Source: Vogesella aquatica
GTDB lineage: Bacteria; Pseudomonadota; Gammaproteobacteria; Burkholderiales; Chromobacteriaceae
Direction of reading: 5' to 3'
Assembly (NCBI RefSeq): GCF_028548455.1
Contig: NZ_JAQQLF010000005.1
Coordinates: 1-64,000, forward strand
DNA length: 64,000 nucleotides
Every line of letters begins with the position of its first letter. Within the stretch, counting starts at the first letter, position 1. Made by a program: the position numbers and the translations under genes. Below, piece by piece: positions 26,721 through 35,279 of the stretch. Below the pieces are notes generated by a model that was not told where the DNA came from, did not search any database, and saw only the letters and a program-made list of their open reading frames with translations.

Positions 26721-27839
26721 TTAGTGCGTGTAAACCGAGGCATCCAGCGCGCGAATGTCACGCGCCATCCAGCCTATATCCAGTGTGTCGCCTACTTTCC
26801 AGCTGCTATCGAGCTCGCCGGCAGGCACCTTCACCATGAAACCGCTCTGCCCTGCCACATCCAGGCGCAGGCGCACGTGGTCGCCGAAATAGATGAACTC
26901 GGCCAGACGGGCCTGCAGGCGGTTCTCGCAAGCTTCAGCGTAGCGGTTCAGGCGCACGCGTTCGGGGCGAATAGACATGGAGGTGGCTTCGCCAGCCTTG
27001 CCTACGCAGACAGCAGCAGCCTGTACGGTGTTGCCGTTGCCCAGGCGCACGGTGCAGTGCTGATCCTGCACTGCCACGACTTCGCCGTGCAGGGTATTGT
27101 TTTCGCCAATGAAGTTGGCCACGAAGGAGTTCACCGGTTTTTCGTACAGCACGTTGGCCGCGTCGATCTGCTGGATGATGCCGTCCTTGAACACCGCTAC
27201 GCGATCGGACATGGTCAGCGCCTCACCCTGGTCGTGGGTGACGTACACCACGGTAATGCCCAGGTTTTCGTGGATGTGCTTGATCTCCAGCTGCATGTGC
27301 TCGCGTAGCTGCTTGTCCAGCGCGCCCAGCGGTTCGTCCATCAGCACCAGCTGCGGTTCGAATACCAGCGCACGCGCCAGCGCCACGCGTTGTTGCTGGC
27401 CGCCGGACATCTGGCCGGGGTAGCGGTTTGCCAACGCGTCCAGCTTCACCATACCCAGCGCTTTTTTCACACGGTCGGTGATCTCGGACTTGCTCATCTT
27501 GCGGATGGTCAGCGGGTAGGCCAGGTTCTCGGCCACGGTCATGTGCGGGAACAGCGCGTAGTTCTGAAACACCATGCCGATGTTGCGCTTGTGCGGCGGC
27601 ACGTGGTTCAGCAGCTTGTCACCCAGACGGATCTCGCCGTGGGTAGGGGTTTCGAAACCGGCCAGCATCATCAGGCAGGTGGTTTTGCCGGAGCCGGACG
27701 GCCCCAGCATGGTGAGGAATTCGCCTTTGCGAATGTCCAGATCCAGGTTCTTGACGATCAGGGACTCGCCGTCATAGCTCTTCTGTACCCCACGAAAACT
27801 GACCAGGGTGTCGGAGGCCGTGTGTTTCTCGCTCATCAT
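26721..27839 (-). CDS. potA: polyamine-type ABC transporter ATPase
   Basis: A 372-residue ATPase that powers the PotB/PotC permease. Walker A is GPSGSGKTT, the Q-loop is MVFQNYALFPHMT, the signature is [15 protein letters not shown], Walker B is LVLMDEPLGALD, and the H-loop is VTHDQGEAL. The C-terminal part (about 280-370) is a TOBE regulatory domain. AGGAAGGAC directly precedes the start. It is first in the operon, 63 bases ahead of the binding-protein gene, and under a region with a perfect palindrome. Confidence 0.92.
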   Translation of the reverse strand: MMSEKHTASDTLVSFRGVQKSYDGESLIVKNLDLDIRKGEFLTMLGPSGSGKTTCLMMLAGFETPTHGEIRLGDKLLNHVPPHKRNIGMVFQNYALFPHMTVAENLAYPLTIRKMSKSEITDRVKKALGMVKLDALANRYPGQMSGGQQQRVALARALVFEPQLVLMDEPLGALDKQLREHMQLEIKHIHENLGITVVYVTHDQGEALTMSDRVAVFKDGIIQQIDAANVLYEKPVNSFVANFIGENNTLHGEVVAVQDQHCTVRLGNGNTVQAAAVCVGKAGEATSMSIRPERVRLNRYAEACENRLQARLAEFIYFGDHVRLRLDVAGQSGFMVKVPAGELDSSWKVGDTLDIGWMARDIRALDASVYTH

Positions 27840-27854
27840 GTCCTTCCTGAGTAG

Positions 27855-27869
27855 TTCCGCAATGCGGAA
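27855..27869. promoter_or_regulatory. perfect palindrome TTCCGCAATGCGGAA, candidate operator
   Basis: A 7-1-7 perfect inverted repeat whose near edge is 16 bases before the potA start codon. Its size and symmetry fit a dimeric repressor site that would block transcription or ribosome access. The cognate regulator is not in the window. Confidence 0.5.
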
Positions 27870-28154
27870 TATTGTTTCGTTTTTATCAGATTAACCAGCA
27901 TCTTTATCGAAGTAAAGTGCTAGGGCACGACCCTGCCCTGTGGTTTGTCTTCCTGTCTCTATGCACAGGTGTCCATTAATTTAATCGCCCCGTTTAATAA
28001 AGCAAACCACCCAGGCGTGCTTTTTCGAAATATGAATAAGCAATCAAGCAAGACGGGGACATGCAGCACTTTTTCAGTGCATGCGATTGGGATTTATTGA
28101 GCGGAATATGCGCAATTCACCGGCTGAACCGCATGGAATTGCACCAAATAGCAT

Positions 28155-28172
28155 CATCACTGCACCGTGATG
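28155..28172. repeat. inverted repeat CATCAC/GTGATG
   Basis: Six-base perfect arms around a 6-base centre in the pot upstream region. It could be a second regulator site; support is weak. Confidence 0.3.
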
Positions 28173-28202
28173 TAAAACGCTTGTTTGTGGCATCGTGACA
28201 AC

Positions 28203-28229
28203 AAAAAAAGCCGACCTTGCGGTCGGCTT
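28203..28229 (-). terminator. gdhB terminator
   Basis: Stem AAGCCGACC/GGTCGGCTT with a 4-base loop; on the minus strand it ends in TTTTTTT. It lies 27 bases after the gdhB stop codon. Confidence 0.9.
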
Positions 28230-28255
28230 GAAGGGAGTAATGCAAGAAAGCGGAA

Positions 28256-31200
28256 TTATGCGAGCAGATGGTTATTCAGCTCGCGCATGCCGGCGGACAA
28301 CATGGCCAGATCCAGTGTTTCGAAAGACTGCAACTCGGCAAACATTTGCTGGCAGGCTTCCACCTCGGCCGCACGTTGCTGCAGCCACTGGCTGACAAAA
28401 CCGGCGTCTTGCGACACAGACAGCGCACGCTGGGTCAGCGAGCGGTGCTGGCGGTACAGGTCGTCACGCAGCGCGCTGCGTGCCAGCGATTGCCAGCGGT
28501 TGTCGCGTGGCAGCTGGGTAATGGCCGCACGCAGCCAGTCCAGCTGCAGGTCACGGCCCAGTTGCAGGTAGTTGGCCGCAATGTCTTCCAGCGCCAGCTC
28601 GCCATCTTCGCCGATCTCGATCAGGTCCATCAGCGGCACGGCAAACTCCAGGCGCGCCAGCACGCTGGCCAGCTCGGCCGGTACGTTTGGCTGCGTCAGG
28701 CGTTTTTCCAGACGCGCTACCTGCGGGTAGGTGTCGGCGCTGATCAGCTGCGGCAGCTTGGCCAGCAGCGCTTGCACCTTGTCGCCGAACTGCGCGATGG
28801 TGGCCTCTACCGAGCCGGCAGCACGGCGGTTGCGCAGTACCCAGCGCACCACGCGCTCTACCAGGGTACGCACCATCACCATCATTTCTACTTGCAGGTC
28901 GGCCGATACCAGGTTGTCCAGGCTTTCGATGCGGGTCCACAGGCTTTCGGCATCAAAGACGCGGCTGGCAATCCAGAACGCGCGGGTGATGTCGGCGGCC
29001 GAGAACGACGACTCTTCCTGCATGCGGAACACGAAGGTGGTGCCCATGCGGTTGATGATCAGGTTGGCCAGCTGGTTGGCGATGATCTCGCGTTTCAGGT
29101 GGTGCTTCTGCATGGCATCGCCAAAACGCTGCTGCAGCGGTTTCGGGAAGTAGTTCACCAGCACCGGCAGGAAGTCGGCGTCATCCGGGACGTCGGTCTT
29201 CAGGATGGCCTGGTCCAGCGAGATCTTGCTGTAAGCCAGCAGTACGGCCACTTCTGGCGGGGTCAGGCCCTGGCGGGCCAGGCGGCGCTCGCCGATCTGC
29301 GTATCGGACGGCAGGTACTCGATCTCGCGGTTCAGTTCGCCGGTTTTTTCCATGTGCGTAATCATGCGCGAGTGGGTACTCAGCATGGACGCGGCATGGC
29401 TGCGGTTTACTGCCAGGATCTGGGTCTGCAGGTAGTTGTTGCGCAGTACCAGGTGGCCCACTTCTTCGGTCATCTCGGCCAGCAGGTCATTACGCTGCTT
29501 CAGCGTCATGTCACCGGCTTGCATTACCGCACCCACCAGGATCTTGATGTTCACTTCGTGGTCGGAGCAGTCCACACCGGCGGAGTTGTCGATGGCATCG
29601 GTGCAGATGCGGCCGCCAGCCAGCGCAAACTCGACGCGGCCCAGCTGGGTGCACGTCAGGTTGCCGCCTTCGGCGACCACTTTGACCTGCAGCTGGTTAC
29701 CGTTGACACGTACCGGGTCGCACGCGCGGTCGCGGGCGTCGGCGTGGCTCTGGGTAGACGCCTTCACATAGGTACCGATACCGCCGTTGTACAGCAGGTC
29801 GGCTTTGGCTTTGAGCAGCTCGTGGATCAGCTCGTTCGGCGCCATGCTGTCCTTGTCGGTTTCCAGCCAGGCCTTGACTTCTGGCGACAGCGGGATGGAC
29901 TTGGCAGAACGCTCGAAGATGCCGCCACCTTGCGAGATCAGCTCGCGGTTGTAGTCGGTCCAGCTGGAGCGCGGCAGGTTGAACAGGCGCGCACGCTCGG
30001 CAAAGCTGGCCGCCGCATTCGGCGTCGGGTCCAGGAAAATGTGCAGGTGGTTGAACGCGGCTTTCAGGCAGATGTGCTCGGACAGCAGCATGCCGTTACC
30101 GAATACGTCACCAGCCATGTCACCGATACCGATCACGCTGAAGTCCTGCTCCTGGGTATTGATGCCCAGATGGCGGAAGTGGCGTTTCACCGATTCCCAT
30201 GCGCCGCGGGCGGTAATGCCCATGCCTTTGTGGTCGTAACCGGCGGAACCACCCGATGCAAACGCGTCACCCAGCCAGAAACCATAGGCTTCCGAAATGC
30301 TGTTGGCGATGTCGGAGAAGGTTGCAGTGCCCTTGTCGGCAGCCACTACCAGGTACGGATCATCCGGGTCCAGGCGGCGCACATCGGCCGGCGGTACCAC
30401 CTGGCCATTCACCAGGTTGTCGGTCACGTCCAGCAGGGCCGAGATAAAGGTTTTGTAGCTGGCGATACCTTCGGCCATGAAGGCTTCACGGTCGCTTGGT
30501 GCCGGCAGCTGCTTGCCGACGAAACCGCCCTTGGAACCCATCGGCACGATGACCGAGTTTTTCACCATCTGGGCTTTCACCAGACCCAGCACTTCGGTAC
30601 GGAAGTCTTCCATGCGGTCGGACCAGCGCAGGCCGCCACGGGCCACTTTGGAGCCGCGCAAATGCACGCCTTCCACACGCGGGCTGTATACCCAGATCTC
30701 GAACAGCGGGCGCGGCTGCGGCAGGAAGGAAATCAGGCTGGATTCCAGCTTGAACGACGCGTAGGACTTGAACTCGCCGGCTTTGTCTTTCTGCCAGAAG
30801 TTGGTGCGGCGGGTCGCCAGGATCACCTGCAGGAAGCCGTTCAGGATGCGGTCTTCGTCCAGGTTGGCCACGCCGTCCAGCAGGTCTTTCAACTCTTCCT
30901 GCAAGGCGGCAGCACGCACGTCGTCAAACGCAGCGGGGTGCAAGCGGGCAGCAAACAGCTGTACCAGGCGACGGGTGATTTCCGGGTAGTGCGCTACGCA
31001 GTTTTCGATATAGGTCTGGCTGAAGGTCAGGCCGCCCTGGCGCAGGTATTTGGCCAGTGCGCGTACCAGGGTGATTTCACGCCAATCCAGGCCTGCCACC
31101 ACGGCCAGACGGTTGAAACCGTCGTTTTCGCAGTCTTTGGCAAACACGCGAGACAGCAGTGCCTGGAAGTTTTTCTGCACGGCTTCGTCCTGCATGGATT

Positions 31201-33058
31201 CGGCAGCGCCCCCCAGCTCCAGGCCGAAGTCGCTTACCCACACGGTGCCGTCGTTCAGCTCGATGCGGTACGGGTGCTCGTCGCGCACCTGTACACCCAT
31301 GTTTTCCAGGATAGGCAGGCTGGCAGACAGGCCCAGCGGCTCGCCACCACGGAACAGCTTCAGGTTGAAGCCATGGCCACGGTGGAAGGCGCGGTACAGC
31401 TTCATGGTCAGGCCGTGGCTGGCGGCAGCATCTTCAATCAGCTGGATATCCAGTACGGCGTTGCGCGCGGCAAACTCTTCACGGTAAGCCACCGGGAAAG
31501 CACCACGGTAACGGTTGAACAGCAGGTTGCCCTTCTCTTCACCGTGCGCTTCGATCAGCAGATGGTGCAGCTCTTCCTGCCAGCCGCGCACCACGCGCGC
31601 AATGTCGGCTTCCAGCTCGTGCGTGCGGAACTGCGGCAGGTGGCCGCCCTGGGTACGGATGATGTAGTGCACGCGCGCCAGGGTGCTATCGCTGATCTGT
31701 ACGCTGAACTCGGCCGACGCGCCGTTGAAGGCATTCATCAGCACGCGCTCGATTTTCAGGCGGATTTCGGTATTGAAGCTGTCACGTGGCACAAATACCA
31801 GGCAGCTTACATAACGATGGTAGCGGTCGGTACGGGTGTACAGGCGCACACGCGGGCGCTCCTGCAGGTTCACGATACCTTCCACGATAGGGGTCAGGGT
31901 TTCTGCCGGGATTTCGAACAGCTCGTCACGCGGGTAGCTTTCCAGCACAAAACCCAGGGTCTTGGCTTTGTAGCTGTTGTCTACGTAATCGCAAGCGGAT
32001 ACCACGTGGGCCACTTTTTCACGCAGCAGCGGGATGTCCTTCGGCGACTGCTGGTAAGCGCTGGCGGTGTACAGGCCAAGGAAACGGCGCTCGCCGACGA
32101 CCTCGCCCTTGCTGTTGAAGCGTTTGATGCCGACGAAATCCATGTAGGCGGAACGATGCAGCACCGAGCGGGACTGCGATTTGTTCAGGATCAGCAGCTG
32201 CGGCTGGTGCGCCAGTTCGCGCAGGTCTTGCGGCAGCGCCTCGAAGCTCTCGGAATACTCTTTATCACCCTGGTCTTTCAGGAAGCCCAGGCCGGAGTGC
32301 TTCACGATCTTCAGGCTGTCTTTGCCGTCACGCTTCACCAGGTCGTAATCGCAGTAACCCATGAAGATGAAATGGTTGGCTGCCATCCAGTCCAGGAAGG
32401 CAACGGCTTCAGCGGCTTCGCGCTCGCGCTCGCCCTTGATGGCGGCCAGGTCGGCACGCAGGGCGGCAACCACCTCGCGCATCTGCGGCTCGTCGTCTAC
32501 CACACGGCGCAGGTAGGACAGCACATCGTTCAGGTCGGCTTGCAGCGCTTTGAGCACGGCCGGGTCGCTGACGCGATCTACCTGCACGTGGATGAAGGAT
32601 TCCAGCGGCAGGCTGCGGTCTTCGGTGCGCTTGAATTCGGCAATGATGCCGTCCGCGCTGCGGCCAACCGACAGCACCGGGTGCACCAGCAGGTGCAGGT
32701 TCAGGTTGTGGCGTGCCAGCAGCATGGCTACCGAATCGATCAGGAACGGCATGTCATCGTTCGCGATCTCGATCACGGTGTGGGTGCTCTGCCAACCGTC
32801 ACGCTCGAAATCAGGGTTGTAAATACGGGCCTTGGCCTGGCGTGGCGCGCGCTTCTTGGCGAATTCGAAATGCGCCATGGCTGCGCCGAACAGATCCAGC
32901 GGCGAGAAGCTTTTCAGGTCTTCGTGTTCGGTTTCTTCAAAGTAAAGCGGCACAAAGGACCCCAGACTTGCGGCGTCCTGGCTGGACAGCTTCTGCTCTG
33001 CTACCGCCTGGATATCAGCAATCAGGCTCAGAAATTCAGTCTTGTTGGTAAGCGACAT
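28256..33058 (-). CDS. gdhB: NAD-specific glutamate dehydrogenase, large (180 kDa) type
   Basis: A 1600-residue catabolic glutamate dehydrogenase that oxidises glutamate to 2-oxoglutarate and ammonia with NAD+. The N-terminal half holds ACT-like regulatory modules (NDDMPFLIDSVAMLL near residue 100). The catalytic dehydrogenase core lies roughly at residues 700-1200, with GGLRWSDRMEDFRTEVL and the lysine-bearing MGSKGGFVGKQ near residue 840. The C-terminal part is a large helical region. Start 33058 gives MSLTNKTEFL after GAGAAG. In Pseudomonas aeruginosa this enzyme is arginine-inducible under the AraC-type ArgR; here it is divergent from an aot-argR operon, so the same control is likely. Confidence 0.93.
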   Translation of the reverse strand: MSLTNKTEFLSLIADIQAVAEQKLSSQDAASLGSFVPLYFEETEHEDLKSFSPLDLFGAAMAHFEFAKKRAPRQAKARIYNPDFERDGWQSTHTVIEIANDDMPFLIDSVAMLLARHNLNLHLLVHPVLSVGRSADGIIAEFKRTEDRSLPLESFIHVQVDRVSDPAVLKALQADLNDVLSYLRRVVDDEPQMREVVAALRADLAAIKGEREREAAEAVAFLDWMAANHFIFMGYCDYDLVKRDGKDSLKIVKHSGLGFLKDQGDKEYSESFEALPQDLRELAHQPQLLILNKSQSRSVLHRSAYMDFVGIKRFNSKGEVVGERRFLGLYTASAYQQSPKDIPLLREKVAHVVSACDYVDNSYKAKTLGFVLESYPRDELFEIPAETLTPIVEGIVNLQERPRVRLYTRTDRYHRYVSCLVFVPRDSFNTEIRLKIERVLMNAFNGASAEFSVQISDSTLARVHYIIRTQGGHLPQFRTHELEADIARVVRGWQEELHHLLIEAHGEEKGNLLFNRYRGAFPVAYREEFAARNAVLDIQLIEDAAASHGLTMKLYRAFHRGHGFNLKLFRGGEPLGLSASLPILENMGVQVRDEHPYRIELNDGTVWVSDFGLELGGAAESMQDEAVQKNFQALLSRVFAKDCENDGFNRLAVVAGLDWREITLVRALAKYLRQGGLTFSQTYIENCVAHYPEITRRLVQLFAARLHPAAFDDVRAAALQEELKDLLDGVANLDEDRILNGFLQVILATRRTNFWQKDKAGEFKSYASFKLESSLISFLPQPRPLFEIWVYSPRVEGVHLRGSKVARGGLRWSDRMEDFRTEVLGLVKAQMVKNSVIVPMGSKGGFVGKQLPAPSDREAFMAEGIASYKTFISALLDVTDNLVNGQVVPPADVRRLDPDDPYLVVAADKGTATFSDIANSISEAYGFWLGDAFASGGSAGYDHKGMGITARGAWESVKRHFRHLGINTQEQDFSVIGIGDMAGDVFGNGMLLSEHICLKAAFNHLHIFLDPTPNAAASFAERARLFNLPRSSWTDYNRELISQGGGIFERSAKSIPLSPEVKAWLETDKDSMAPNELIHELLKAKADLLYNGGIGTYVKASTQSHADARDRACDPVRVNGNQLQVKVVAEGGNLTCTQLGRVEFALAGGRICTDAIDNSAGVDCSDHEVNIKILVGAVMQAGDMTLKQRNDLLAEMTEEVGHLVLRNNYLQTQILAVNRSHAASMLSTHSRMITHMEKTGELNREIEYLPSDTQIGERRLARQGLTPPEVAVLLAYSKISLDQAILKTDVPDDADFLPVLVNYFPKPLQQRFGDAMQKHHLKREIIANQLANLIINRMGTTFVFRMQEESSFSAADITRAFWIASRVFDAESLWTRIESLDNLVSADLQVEMMVMVRTLVERVVRWVLRNRRAAGSVEATIAQFGDKVQALLAKLPQLISADTYPQVARLEKRLTQPNVPAELASVLARLEFAVPLMDLIEIGEDGELALEDIAANYLQLGRDLQLDWLRAAITQLPRDNRWQSLARSALRDDLYRQHRSLTQRALSVSQDAGFVSQWLQQRAAEVEACQQMFAELQSFETLDLAMLSAGMRELNNHLLA

Positions 33059-33131
33059 GTTGCTTCTCGTATTTGTTTTGGGAACACAGGTGTTGTGTGA
33101 GCGCATTGTAAGAGCGCCCACACCCTAGGGA

Positions 33132-33147
33132 TTTCCTTATTGCGACA
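33132..33147 (-). promoter_or_regulatory. candidate ArgR (AraC-type) half-site
   Basis: On the minus strand, TGTCGC, eight bases, then AA: the half-site pattern I recall for Pseudomonas ArgR. It lies about 75-90 bases before the gdhB start codon. A second similar half-site is 98 bases further upstream, wider than the usual tandem spacing, so this is tentative. Confidence 0.3.
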
Positions 33148-33229
33148 TGCTCGTACACATTCAATAACCGCACTGCACAATGACAAGTACTTGCGCAGCG
33201 GGAAATTGACAAATCGTGCACTTTTTGCC

Positions 33230-33245
33230 TTATAGCAATGCGACG
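33230..33245 (-). promoter_or_regulatory. second candidate ArgR half-site
   Basis: On the minus strand, CGTCGC, eight bases, then AA: one mismatch to TGTCGC-N8-AA, in the same orientation as the site at 33132-33147. Confidence 0.25.
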
Positions 33246-33361
33246 GCAAATTACAAAATGAATATGCGTAAAAAACAGGCTTTTTTGCAAAAACACTCAA
33301 CAAGCCACTGTATATAAAGACATTTCCCTCCTTATAAAAAAGACAGTAGAATTCGCCCCCC

Positions 33362-33546
33362 GCACGCAAGCACACACGGCAACCACGCCGGCGCATTGTG
33401 CCTGCTGCCGCTTGCGTGCAAAGATTTCGCCGTCCCCCACAGAGGGGGTGCGAAAACAACAATATTGCAAACAAGGCAAGGCCTGCACCAGGCCAGTACC
33501 ACCGCCACCGTCAGGCTGCGGTACCCCTGCCCCGGCTTGCCGGGGT
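33362..33546 (+). promoter_or_regulatory. structured 5' leader of aotJ, multiple hairpins
   Basis: Four inverted repeats in under 200 bases. GCACGCAAGC (33362-33371) pairs perfectly with GCTTGCGTGC (33410-33419). TTTCGC-CGT-CCCCC-ACAGA-GGGGG-T-GCGAAA spans 33425-33455. GGCCT/AGGCC is at 33480-33494. CCCCGG-CTTG-CCGGGG is at 33530-33545. The last ends 30 bases before the aotJ start. No T run follows any of them, so they are not simple terminators. A regulatory leader or riboswitch-like RNA is possible. Confidence 0.45.
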
Positions 33547-33575
33547 TCACCATCTTCAAAGAGAGTTATAGCAGC

Positions 33576-34340
33576 ATGAAAAAAGCGCTCATCCTGGCCG
33601 CACTGGCCCTGTCCGCAGCCGGCATGTCGGCACAAGCTGAAACCATCCGCTTTGGTATCGACGGCAACTACCCGCCGTTTGCCAAACAAGGCGCAGACGG
33701 CAAGCTGCAAGGCTTTGACGTGGATATGGCCAATGCGCTGTGTACCGCGATGAAAGTCACCTGCCAGATCGTGCCGCAAGACTGGGACGGCCTGATCCCG
33801 GCACTGAATGCCAATAAGTTCGACGCCATCCTGTCGTCCATGTCGATCACCGAAGAGCGCATGAAGGCGGTGGACTTCAGCAACAAGTACTACCACACCC
33901 CTAGCCGCATGATCGCCAAAGAAGGCACCAAGGTTGATCAGAACAGCTTCAAGGGCAAAAAGATCGGCGTACTGCGCGCCTCCATCCAGGAAAAATTCGC
34001 CAAGGACTACTGGGCCAAGAGCGGCGCCAGCCTGGTGGCTTACGGCAAGGTACCGGAAGCTTTCCTGGACCTGAAATCCGGCCGCATTGACGGCGTGTTC
34101 GTGGATTCCGTTGTCGGCGATACCGACTTCCTGAAGTCGTCGCAAGGCAAGGGCTACGCCTTCGTGGGCCCTGACTACAACGACGCCAAATACTTCGGCC
34201 GCGGTGCCGGCATTGCCGTAAAGAAAGGCAATAGCGCCCTGACCGAACGCCTGAACAAAGCCATCGAGCAAGTCCGCAAGGATGGCAGCTACAAGAAAGT
34301 ACAGGACAAGTACTTCAATTTTAACGTATACGGCAACTAA
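33576..34340 (+). CDS. aotJ: arginine/ornithine-type periplasmic binding protein, copy 1
   Basis: A 254-residue secreted amino-acid-binding protein (SBP_bac_3). The signal peptide is MKKALILAALALSAAGMSAQ followed by A; the mature start is ETIRFGIDGNYPPF. Ligand-pocket features typical of lysine/arginine/ornithine-binding proteins are seen: YPPF, LIPALNANKFDAILSSMSIT, and GDTDFL. Start 33576 begins the signal peptide and follows GAGAG. It is first in the operon aotJ-aotJ-aotQ-aotM-aotO-aotP-argR, divergent from gdhB. An intercistronic terminator follows it, so much of the transcript probably ends here, giving excess binding protein. Confidence 0.88.
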   Translation: MKKALILAALALSAAGMSAQAETIRFGIDGNYPPFAKQGADGKLQGFDVDMANALCTAMKVTCQIVPQDWDGLIPALNANKFDAILSSMSITEERMKAVDFSNKYYHTPSRMIAKEGTKVDQNSFKGKKIGVLRASIQEKFAKDYWAKSGASLVAYGKVPEAFLDLKSGRIDGVFVDSVVGDTDFLKSSQGKGYAFVGPDYNDAKYFGRGAGIAVKKGNSALTERLNKAIEQVRKDGSYKKVQDKYFNFNVYGN

Positions 34341-34354
34341 ACCTGCCAACCCCG

Positions 34355-34383
34355 CCCTGCCTTGGTCCGTAGGCAGGGTTTTT
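34355..34383 (+). terminator. intercistronic terminator/attenuator between the two aotJ copies
   Basis: Stem CCCTGCC/GGCAGGG with a 10-base loop and a TTTTT tail, 15 bases after the first aotJ stop codon. Probably leaky, since the transport genes continue downstream without an obvious new promoter. Confidence 0.75.
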
Positions 34384-34424
34384 CATACCTAAAAACAGAA
34401 AAACCTACCGTGCCGGAGAGAAAC

Positions 34425-35189
34425 ATGAAGAAGCCCTTGCTTGTGCTGGGTGCGCTTGCACTCGCCCTGACTACTGCCGCCCACGCAGAGACCCTGCGTT
34501 TTGCCACCGACGCCAGCTACCCGCCGTTTTCCAAACAGGGGGCCGACGGCAAGATGACCGGCTTTGACCCGGACATCGCCCAGGCGCTGTGCGCGGCCAT
34601 GAAAGCGCAGTGCGAAGTGCTGCCGCAAGACTTCGACGGCATCATCCCGGCGCTGAACGCCAAGAAGTTCGACGCCGTGATCGCCTCGATGAACATCACC
34701 GAAGAGCGCAAGAAGGCGGTGGATTTCTCCGACAAGTACTACAACATGGCCAGCCGCCTGGTGGCGCGCGAAGGCAGCCAGGTGAATGATGCCTGGTTCA
34801 AGGGCAAGAAGATCGGCGTACTGCGCTCGTCCATCCAGGAAAAATACGCCCGCGAACATTTCGTGAAGCTGGGTGCCAAACTGGTGAGCTACGGCAAGGC
34901 GCCGGAATCTTTCCTGGACCTGAAAGCCGCCCGCGTAGACGCTGCCTTCGTGGATGCCGCCGTGGGTGACGTAGACTTTGTCAAAACCGCCAACGGCAAA
35001 GGCTTTGCCCTGGTAGGCCCGGACTACAACGACCCGAAATACTTCGGTGTGGGTTCCGGCATTGCGGTGCGCAAGGGTGACAAGGCCCTGCTGGCGCGCA
35101 TCAACCAGGCGCTGAAGCAGATCCGTGCCGACGGCAGCTACGACAAGATCCAGAAGAAATACTTCAGCTTCGATATCTACGGCAAGTAA
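34425..35189 (+). CDS. aotJ: arginine/ornithine-type periplasmic binding protein, copy 2
   Basis: A 254-residue paralogue of the preceding protein with the same length and clearly more than half identical residues. The signal peptide is MKKPLLVLGALALALTTAAHA; the mature start is ETLRFATDASYPPF. Differences cluster in the second half (for example DNAWFKG-type and AREHFVKLGAKLV regions), so the two may differ in ligand preference. GGAGAG precedes the ATG. It probably shares the AotQ/AotM permease. Confidence 0.87.
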   Translation: MKKPLLVLGALALALTTAAHAETLRFATDASYPPFSKQGADGKMTGFDPDIAQALCAAMKAQCEVLPQDFDGIIPALNAKKFDAVIASMNITEERKKAVDFSDKYYNMASRLVAREGSQVNDAWFKGKKIGVLRSSIQEKYAREHFVKLGAKLVSYGKAPESFLDLKAARVDAAFVDAAVGDVDFVKTANGKGFALVGPDYNDPKYFGVGSGIAVRKGDKALLARINQALKQIRADGSYDKIQKKYFSFDIYGK

Positions 35190-35222
35190 GCAGCACTTAA
35201 CACCCGCCGTCTGGCAAAACGC

Positions 35223-35245
35223 GCGGCCAACCCCGGGTTGGCCGC
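35223..35245. repeat. inverted pair of the uptake-like core GCGGCCAACC
   Basis: GCGGCCAACC and GGTTGGCCGC, perfect complements separated by 3 bases, 34 bases after the second aotJ stop codon and before aotQ. The two trailing T of the full word are lost at the centre of the palindrome. It could act as a weak terminator or a mRNA-stabilising hairpin. Confidence 0.7.
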
Positions 35246-35279
35246 CTGCCGCATCAAGCAGGAACGATGGAGTAATACA

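Larger units (their letters stand above)
27840..28255. other. intergenic region upstream of the pot operon
   Basis: 416 bases without a gene and clearly AT-richer than the surroundings. It holds a 15-base palindrome near potA (27855-27869), a short GCACT/AGTGC inverted repeat (28066-28080), a CATCAC/GTGATG inverted repeat (28155-28172) and the gdhB terminator (28203-28229). Pot operon promoters must lie here, but I could not choose one with confidence. Confidence 0.7.
33059..33575. other. divergent gdhB/aotJ control region with structured aotJ leader
   Basis: 517 bases without a convincing gene. The gdhB side is AT-rich and holds two ArgR-like half-sites. The aotJ side, from about 33360, is GC-rich and folds into several hairpins. 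Both promoters must lie here; I could not fix either with confidence. Confidence 0.7.

Noticed and set aside
28268-33100. Open frame of 1610 codons on the plus strand opposite gdhB
   Set aside because: It is the mirror frame of a highly biased GC-rich gene; its translation is low-complexity (Gln, Val, Ala, His, Arg) with no domain, while the minus strand encodes a clear full-length glutamate dehydrogenase.
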